This document shows positions 59,011-64,000 of a stretch of DNA of 64,000 nucleotides, in pieces (the first letter of the stretch is position 1; the number at the start of each line of letters is the position of its first letter). Origin of the DNA: Chromatiaceae bacterium (GTDB lineage: Bacteria; Pseudomonadota; Gammaproteobacteria; Chromatiales; Chromatiaceae); contig JACKMT010000002.1 of assembly GCA_024235255.1 (NCBI GenBank), positions 868,001 through 932,000 of the forward strand. The letters are read 5' to 3'. Position numbers and translations under genes: made by a program. The notes below the pieces were generated by a model, which saw only the letters and a list, made by a program, of their open reading frames with translations, was not told the origin of the DNA and made no database searches.

Positions 59011-60789
59011 ATGCGTCGATGGCCGGCTGTTACAGCCGTTGCTGTGGCTGCGATGGCTGGCGTTGGCGCTTTGTTCTGGTTCGAATATCAGCAGCCGACG
59101 GCGGATCTGCCGCGCCCCAATGTCATTGTCTACCTGGTCGATACATTGCGCGCCGATCATCTGGGTCTCTACGGGTATGACCGGGATACCTCGCCGCTGC
59201 TCGATCGCTGGGCCCGCGGCAGCACCGTGTTCGACAACACCTACGCGCCGAGTTCCTGGACCAAGCCGAGCATGGTCACGCTGTTCAGCGGGCTGGATGC
59301 AATTAGCCATGGCGCCGAAGACCGTTTGGACAGAATCCCCGCCGATGTGCCGCTGCTGGCCGAACGCCTGAAAGCGCTCGGTTACTCGACCCTCGGCGCC
59401 GTGACCAACCCCAATGTTCTGCCGCACTGGGGATTCGACCGGGGTTTCGACCTCTACCGGGATCTCGATTCGGTCGGTAACGGCACCCCTGCCAACCGCG
59501 TCACCGAGTTCGTCGAGCAGCACCTGGAGCAGCTTGTGCAAAGTCAGCCGTTCCTGCTGTATCTGCACGTCGTAGACCCCCACTTCCCGTACCAGCCGCC
59601 GCCACCGTTCGACAGCCGCTTTCCGAGCTCGCGCGCGGTTCCAGCCAACATGTCGGTTGATCGTTATGACGGCGAGATCGCCTTCGTCGATGCCCAGTTC
59701 GGGCGCATCGTCGATCTGTTGCAGCAACGCGGACTCGATGATCGCAGCATGACGATATTCACCTCCGATCATGGCGAAGAGTTGTGGGAGCACGGCAGAC
59801 TGGGCCATGGCAGCACCCTGTATCAGGAAGTGATGCGGGTCCCGTTGCTGATCCGTTTCCCGCAGGGCCGCTTCGCCGGCATCCGGGTTGCTGCCCGAAC
59901 CTCGCTCGCTGATCTGTTTCCCACTGTATTGCGCGCCCTTGGGGAGTCTCCCGGCGAGGGCTTGGATGGGCGCGATCTCGCCCCGGTGATAACGGGCGGC
60001 GCGACGGACACTGAGGAACGCGAGCTGTTTCTTTCGCTCCGAACCAGCGGCCAGAATGGCCACCGGGTACGCGGCGTGCTCAGCGGTCCGTTCAAGTACC
60101 TGAAGCGCACCTCGCCGGAGGTAAACGAGGCGCTGTTCGATCTGCTGCAGGATCCGACGGAATCGAAAGATATCTCGGCGGACGAACAGCCGCTCCAAGC
60201 CCGCCTGGCGGCGTCGCTGAATGCCCATTTGGCGCAGCGGTCCGACGGCATCCAACTGCGCATCGTTAATGCGGCGGCAGGCGACCCTCAACAGGCCGAG
60301 GTAATGATCGAGACCAGCGGCCAATTCTCTGATCTGGTGGGGATTCGCCTGGAGCCGGGCGACCGCTTCGATCTTGCAAAAGACGGCCGACAGCTGCGCC
60401 TGAGCTGGCGGCTGGAGAACCGCTACCAGGAGCTAAACAGGGGCAAACGCCAAGTACCCGACGAAGATGGCATACGATTCCAAGTGGCGCCGGCGGATGC
60501 CAGGATTGTCATACAACAGCTGGAGATCGGCGAAGCTGGCGCAGCCTGGCTGCGGGTTGGCGACGGCGAACAAGCCGCGCCGTTCGCGTTTCACGCCGGC
60601 GATGACGCCTGGCGCATCCGTGACGTCGACGATCTGCTGGCCGACGCCGGCGCAACATCCGGCGATGACAAAGCCAGGGCCTTCCTGGGCGTGATCAGAG
60701 CGCCTGCCGCAAACGCCGCCAAGCCATCCGGGGAACTGCTCGAGCGTCTGCGCTCCCTGGGTTACCTGGGTGGCGACGATGCCCAGTAA
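59011..60789 (+). CDS. membrane-anchored sulfatase-fold hydrolase with Thr nucleophile
   Basis: A 592-residue protein with an N-terminal anchor helix (about 5-24). The catalytic domain starts at NVIVYLVDTLRADHLGLYG (metal-binding Asp44). The nucleophile region reads SSWTKPSMVTLFSG: Thr84 stands where formylglycine sulfatases have Cys or Ser of CxPSR. HVVDPHFPY and TSDHGEELWEHG supply further metal ligands. A C-terminal domain of about 180 residues (after 410) is beta-rich and unassigned. With Thr it is more likely a phospho- or phosphonate-ester enzyme or transferase than a sulfatase. The substrate is probably outside the cytoplasm. Confidence 0.8.
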   Translation: MRRWPAVTAVAVAAMAGVGALFWFEYQQPTADLPRPNVIVYLVDTLRADHLGLYGYDRDTSPLLDRWARGSTVFDNTYAPSSWTKPSMVTLFSGLDAISHGAEDRLDRIPADVPLLAERLKALGYSTLGAVTNPNVLPHWGFDRGFDLYRDLDSVGNGTPANRVTEFVEQHLEQLVQSQPFLLYLHVVDPHFPYQPPPPFDSRFPSSRAVPANMSVDRYDGEIAFVDAQFGRIVDLLQQRGLDDRSMTIFTSDHGEELWEHGRLGHGSTLYQEVMRVPLLIRFPQGRFAGIRVAARTSLADLFPTVLRALGESPGEGLDGRDLAPVITGGATDTEERELFLSLRTSGQNGHRVRGVLSGPFKYLKRTSPEVNEALFDLLQDPTESKDISADEQPLQARLAASLNAHLAQRSDGIQLRIVNAAAGDPQQAEVMIETSGQFSDLVGIRLEPGDRFDLAKDGRQLRLSWRLENRYQELNRGKRQVPDEDGIRFQVAPADARIVIQQLEIGEAGAAWLRVGDGEQAAPFAFHAGDDAWRIRDVDDLLADAGATSGDDKARAFLGVIRAPAANAAKPSGELLERLRSLGYLGGDDAQ

Positions 60790-60807
60790 GATCCCGGAGT
60801 TACCTGC

Positions 60808-61422
60808 TCAACCCGAGCGGCAGCGGTTCCGGTACAGATTGCTGTCGACCGCACCAGCCATCTCGTCGATATTCAGGCCTGCTGCGACGAAATCGGCAAT
60901 GCGCACCGCCTGCGCCTTCGGATCCTCGATCACCTGCGTGTAATCGACCTCCAGATAGTCGAAGTGACTGGCGTGTTTGAGCAGATAGGTTGCGCGCCAC
61001 AGGTCGTCTTCGAACAGTCGCCGCATGCGAGCCTGGTCGATGTCATGCACCGCTCCGCGCCGGGTCAGCATCCTGGCCTGCGAGGCAAGCACTTCGCTGA
61101 GATCGCGGCGCATCAATATCACCTTGTAATTGTTGCTGGCTGGCAGATCACGCAGCAGTGTGGATATCACCTTGACTGCCTTGCCACGGGCGTCTCGCAG
61201 CCAGCGCCCGTCATCACGGGACAGATGCCTGACCTGCTCAAACTCGAAATAGCCCTGCGGGTTGTCCTCGTCGGCGGCGCGCCTGGCATCGGTGAGCAGT
61301 GCCAAGCCACCGGCGGCCAGCATCTGCATCAGCATCGACGTGCCGGAGCGGGGCAACCCAGAAACAACGATCACAGGTGCCCCATGGAGAAGACGACGCA
61401 GCTGCCAGATCAACCGATTCAT
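60808..61422 (-). CDS. sulfotransferase-family protein
   Basis: A 204-residue P-loop protein. VIVVSGLPRSGTSMLMQML (residues 18-36) is the PAPS-binding loop typical of bacterial sulfotransferases, and YKVILMRRDLSEVLASQ (about 99-115) the 3'-phosphate-binding segment with the conserved RDxxEVLxSQ. It would move a sulfuryl group from PAPS to an unknown acceptor. It is shorter than many relatives and has no membrane span. It lies on the opposite strand between the sulfatase-fold and phosphodiesterase genes. Confidence 0.8.
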   Translation of the reverse strand: MNRLIWQLRRLLHGAPVIVVSGLPRSGTSMLMQMLAAGGLALLTDARRAADEDNPQGYFEFEQVRHLSRDDGRWLRDARGKAVKVISTLLRDLPASNNYKVILMRRDLSEVLASQARMLTRRGAVHDIDQARMRRLFEDDLWRATYLLKHASHFDYLEVDYTQVIEDPKAQAVRIADFVAAGLNIDEMAGAVDSNLYRNRCRSG

Positions 61423-61432
61423 AGGCCCGATT

Positions 61433-61461
61433 CTGTCACAGCTCGCTGCTGTGCGTATAAT
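61433..61461 (+). promoter_or_regulatory. candidate promoter for phosphodiesterase pair
   Basis: CTGTCA, a 17-base spacer and a perfect TATAAT lie about 70 bases before the TTG start at 61533. Confidence 0.45.
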
Positions 61462-61532
61462 CGGCTTGGCTCAGCGGATCCCAGCCGTTGGCGACTCGGA
61501 TCAATCCAACACTCACTAGCGGAGCGAGGCAT

Positions 61533-63695
61533 TTGAAGCTGCCCGACCTGGCAACCGGAAAGCCTGCGATCCTGGTCATCGTATTGACCATCGGTATCGC
61601 GTACCCGGCACTGGCGTATATCGGTCCAGGCGCCGGCTTCGCCCTGGTATCATCGGTCGGTGTGCTGTTGGTGACGGTGCTGTTGGCGCTGTTGTCGTTG
61701 CTGCTGTGGCCACTGCGTTCGCTATGGTGGGTGGCCTTCCGCGGCAGGCGCGCCCGAGCCTGGGTCAGGCGCCTGATCGTGGTCGGTTTCGACGGCCAGG
61801 ACGCTGCACTGACCGAGCGTTTCATGGCCGAGGGCAAATTACCCAACTTCAGCCGTCTGGCGAAGATGGGTTGCTACAGCCGCCTGCGCTCCACCTACCC
61901 ATCGATCACCCCGGTCGCCTGGTCGACCTTCAGTACTGGCACCGGCCCAGGTCGGCATGGCATTTTCGATTTCCTCGAGCGCGACCGACGCTCCTACCTG
62001 CCGCTACTGTCATCGGTGCAGATCGACAGGGTCGAGCGCAGCCTGAAAATCGGTCGTTGGCGGCTGCCGTTGCACAAGCCGGCGATACGCCTGCTGCGCA
62101 AGTCCAAGTCTTACTGGAAGGTGCTGGCCGAACATCGGATCTGGAGCACCATCCTGCGCATGCCCGTCTCCTTCCCGCCGGAGCGTTTTCGCGGCGCCCA
62201 GCTGAGCGCAATGTGCACCCCCGACCTGCTCGGCACCCAAGGGACCTTCCTGCTGTACACCACGCGTCCGGCGCGCGAGCGGATTCGGGAGGGGGGGATT
62301 TGTATCGGTCTGCCGCGCGTGCCAGGCGAACCGCATCGCTATGAGACGGTGATCCAGGGTCCTGACAACGCCTTCCGCGAGGGCAACCCGCCGCTCGAGA
62401 CGCCCCTACGTATCGTCGCCGACCGGGCCGGCCAACGCACCCGCATCGGCATCGACGGTGACGACTTCGAACTGGTCACCGGTCAACTCAGCCCGTGGGT
62501 GTCGCTAAAATTTCGCGCCGCGCCGGGGGTGACCATCGCGGGGCTGTGCCGCATGCTGGTGAGCGAGGCAGACGAAGAGTTCTCGCTCTATGTCAGCCCG
62601 ATCAGCATCGATCCGGAGCGACCGGCGATGCCCATCTCCCACCCGCCATATTACGCCGGTTACCTGGCCAAGATGATCGGGCCCTACTCGACCCTGGGTC
62701 TGGCCGAGGATACCTGGGCGCTCAACGAAGGAGTGATCGACGACGCGACATTCCTGGAGATGGCGCTGGACGTCGAAGAGGAACGCGAGCGGATGTTCTG
62801 GCGCGCCCTCGATCGCCTGCGTCGCGGCAGCCTTGCCTGCGTGTTCGACGCCACCGACCGGGTGCAGCATATGTTCTGGCGCTACACCGAGGAGGCGCAC
62901 CCGGCGGTGCGCGAGCCCGACACCCGTCATGCCGATGCCATCGAGCAGATCTATCTGCGCAATGACCGGTTGGTCGGCAAGCTGCTGGGGCGCCTGGAAG
63001 ACAATGACCTGCTGCTGGTCGTCTCCGACCACGGCATGACCTCGTTCCGGCGCGGCTGCAACCTCAACCGCTGGCTGCATAACCATGGCTATCTCGCGCT
63101 CAAGGAGGGCGCCGACGGCTCGTCGCCTTGGCTGCGCGATGTCGACTGGAGCCGAACACGCGCCTACGTCGTCGGTCTGACCGGGATCTTTCTCAACATC
63201 CGGGGGCGCGAGTCTGCCGGCGTCGTCGAAGCGGGCGAACCTGCGCGGGCGTTGAAGCTGGAACTGATGCAGAAATTGGGCGGGCTGATCGACGAGGAGA
63301 GAGAGGAGCGCGCAATCAACGAGGTATTTGAGACCTCGGAGATCCACGACGGGCCCTACCTGGATCGCGGGCCTGACCTGATCGTTGGTTACAACCATGG
63401 TTACCGGCACTCCTGGGACTGCACGTCGGGCATCGTTGCCGGCGAGGTATTCGAGGACAATCGCAAGGCCTGGAGCGCGGATCATTGCGTCGATCCACGC
63501 CTGGTGCCCGGCATACTGTTCAGCAGCTGCGCCATCGACGAGCCGGATCCGGGGTTGATCGATATGGCCCCCACGGTGCTGCAGGTATTCGGCCTGCCAC
63601 CCGAACCCTACATGGAGGGCCGGCCACTGTTCCACCGCAACCCCTTCGCCAGCCAGGCGCAGGCGGACAGGGACCAGGCGGACAACGCCTCATGA
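61533..63695 (+). CDS. membrane alkaline-phosphatase-superfamily phosphodiesterase
   Basis: A 720-residue protein starting at TTG 61533 behind GGAGCGAGG; an in-frame TTG at 61488 is the alternative. Two membrane helices (about 11-29 and 40-60) flank the segment YIGPGAGF. The catalytic domain has VVGFDGQDA (metal-binding Asp87), the likely nucleophile Thr126 in STYPSITPVAWSTF, FSTGTGPGRHGIFDFLERD, and LLLVVSDHGMTSFRRGC. The last part has NHGYRHSW. It belongs to the type I phosphodiesterase/nucleotide pyrophosphatase group. It overlaps the next gene by four bases (ATGA). Confidence 0.85.
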   Translation: MKLPDLATGKPAILVIVLTIGIAYPALAYIGPGAGFALVSSVGVLLVTVLLALLSLLLWPLRSLWWVAFRGRRARAWVRRLIVVGFDGQDAALTERFMAEGKLPNFSRLAKMGCYSRLRSTYPSITPVAWSTFSTGTGPGRHGIFDFLERDRRSYLPLLSSVQIDRVERSLKIGRWRLPLHKPAIRLLRKSKSYWKVLAEHRIWSTILRMPVSFPPERFRGAQLSAMCTPDLLGTQGTFLLYTTRPARERIREGGICIGLPRVPGEPHRYETVIQGPDNAFREGNPPLETPLRIVADRAGQRTRIGIDGDDFELVTGQLSPWVSLKFRAAPGVTIAGLCRMLVSEADEEFSLYVSPISIDPERPAMPISHPPYYAGYLAKMIGPYSTLGLAEDTWALNEGVIDDATFLEMALDVEEERERMFWRALDRLRRGSLACVFDATDRVQHMFWRYTEEAHPAVREPDTRHADAIEQIYLRNDRLVGKLLGRLEDNDLLLVVSDHGMTSFRRGCNLNRWLHNHGYLALKEGADGSSPWLRDVDWSRTRAYVVGLTGIFLNIRGRESAGVVEAGEPARALKLELMQKLGGLIDEEREERAINEVFETSEIHDGPYLDRGPDLIVGYNHGYRHSWDCTSGIVAGEVFEDNRKAWSADHCVDPRLVPGILFSSCAIDEPDPGLIDMAPTVLQVFGLPPEPYMEGRPLFHRNPFASQAQADRDQADNAS

Positions 63696-64000
63696 GCAGA
63701 ACGCCGGGCCCTGCGGCGGTCGTCGGCGCACTGCGCCGTACCGCCTTGACATCGACGGCGACGCTCCTTGCGCTCATCTCGCTCATGTTATCCTGCTGCG
63801 AACAGAGTGCATCTGACCTCTTACCGGGAAACGCGCCACATTCCGATGCCAAACGCATGATCGTGCTGGGTTTCGACGGCATGGACTACGGTCTCACGCG
63901 ACGCTTTATGGCGCAGGGCCGGCTGCCGAACCTCAAGCGACTGGCGGAAACAGGGCAGTTTCAGTCGCTGGCCACCTCGGTACCGCCGCAGAGCCCGGTC
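63692..64000 (+). CDS. second phosphodiesterase-like protein, cut by window edge
   Basis: The first 103 residues of a paralogue of the preceding gene. A signal or lipoprotein leader (hydrophobic about 19-34, MLSCCEQ with Cys35 as possible lipid site) is followed by MIVLGFDGMDYGLTRRFMAQ (metal-binding Asp62) and LPNLKRLAETG. The nucleophile position reads PPQSPV, Ser101 where the upstream paralogue has Thr126. The start overlaps the previous stop as ATGA, so the two are translationally coupled. Confidence 0.82.
   Translation, partial: MSRTPGPAAVVGALRRTALTSTATLLALISLMLSCCEQSASDLLPGNAPHSDAKRMIVLGFDGMDYGLTRRFMAQGRLPNLKRLAETGQFQSLATSVPPQSPV

Noticed and set aside
58990..60324. 444-codon minus-strand frame
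   Set aside because: Antisense to the sulfatase-fold gene, whose motifs are clear.
62505..63635. 376-codon minus-strand frame
   Set aside because: Antisense to the phosphodiesterase gene in GC-rich DNA, where long chance frames are expected.
1..64000. tRNA, rRNA, CRISPR array, intact transposase or integrase
   Set aside because: I looked for T-arm patterns, regular short repeats and transposase motifs and found none that could be supported.

Overview
The window looks like chromosomal DNA of a free-living or symbiotic gammaproteobacterium. The run pilMNOPQ, aroK, aroB, a damX-like gene, gltB, gltD and hemE, with a PBP1A gene divergent from pilM, is typical of Pseudomonas/Chromatiales-type genomes. 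zapE, slyX, yajD, hemW, rpmE and an SqrR-like ArsR regulator fit the same group. A sulfur-oxidizing Chromatiales-like organism is my best guess, but it is inference. No tRNA, rRNA, CRISPR array or intact insertion sequence was seen.

Layout. 0-2.5 kb: propionate use on the minus strand (methylmalonyl-CoA mutase, cut by the left edge, and propionyl-CoA synthetase), with a TTTGCAAA-type repeat upstream that resembles sites of short-chain acyl-CoA regulators. 2.9-7.1 kb: a CBS-domain protein, a secreted endonuclease I, a DsbA-like protein, TyrA and an alkaline-phosphatase-superfamily enzyme. 7.3-11.1 kb: full-length B12-dependent methionine synthase. 11.2-15.3 kb: a stress/signalling module of peroxiredoxin, hybrid histidine kinase, response regulator-PAS and an ArsR protein with an SqrR-like cysteine pair. 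15.4-17.9 kb: ZapE, a bile-acid/sodium symporter-family transporter and SlyX. 17.9-25.1 kb: hemE, gltD and gltB. 25.5-34.2 kb: damX-like, aroB, aroK and pilQPONM (type IV pilus alignment complex and secretin). 34.4-37.5 kb: PBP1A and a small conserved gene. 37.6-41.2 kb: citrate synthase, malate dehydrogenase, L31 and a DUF3135 protein, several with clear hairpins downstream. 41.4-49.5 kb: HemW, UvrD, an acyl-CoA ligase, a lipoprotein, an MFS transporter and YajD. 49.5-53.6 kb: an Lrp-type regulator, a glyoxalase I relative with an altered metal-site residue, a long-form LeuA with an odd leader, and NudC.

From 53.8 kb the content becomes more accessory. A run of small genes encodes a DUF6489 protein, a TIGR02647 protein, a lysine-tailed protein with two recombinase-type helix-turn-helix modules, a bacteriohemerythrin and a small two-helix membrane protein. 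A thioesterase follows, then an Xre-RES toxin-antitoxin pair with a visible promoter and two inverted-repeat operators. From about 58.3 kb to the right edge there is a G+C-rich block. It encodes an unrecognised exported protein, a sulfatase-fold membrane protein with Thr at the usual Cys/Ser position, a sulfotransferase, and two tandem, overlapping alkaline-phosphatase-superfamily proteins that differ at the nucleophile. This block is the best candidate for an undescribed cell-surface modification system, though its substrate cannot be read from the sequence.
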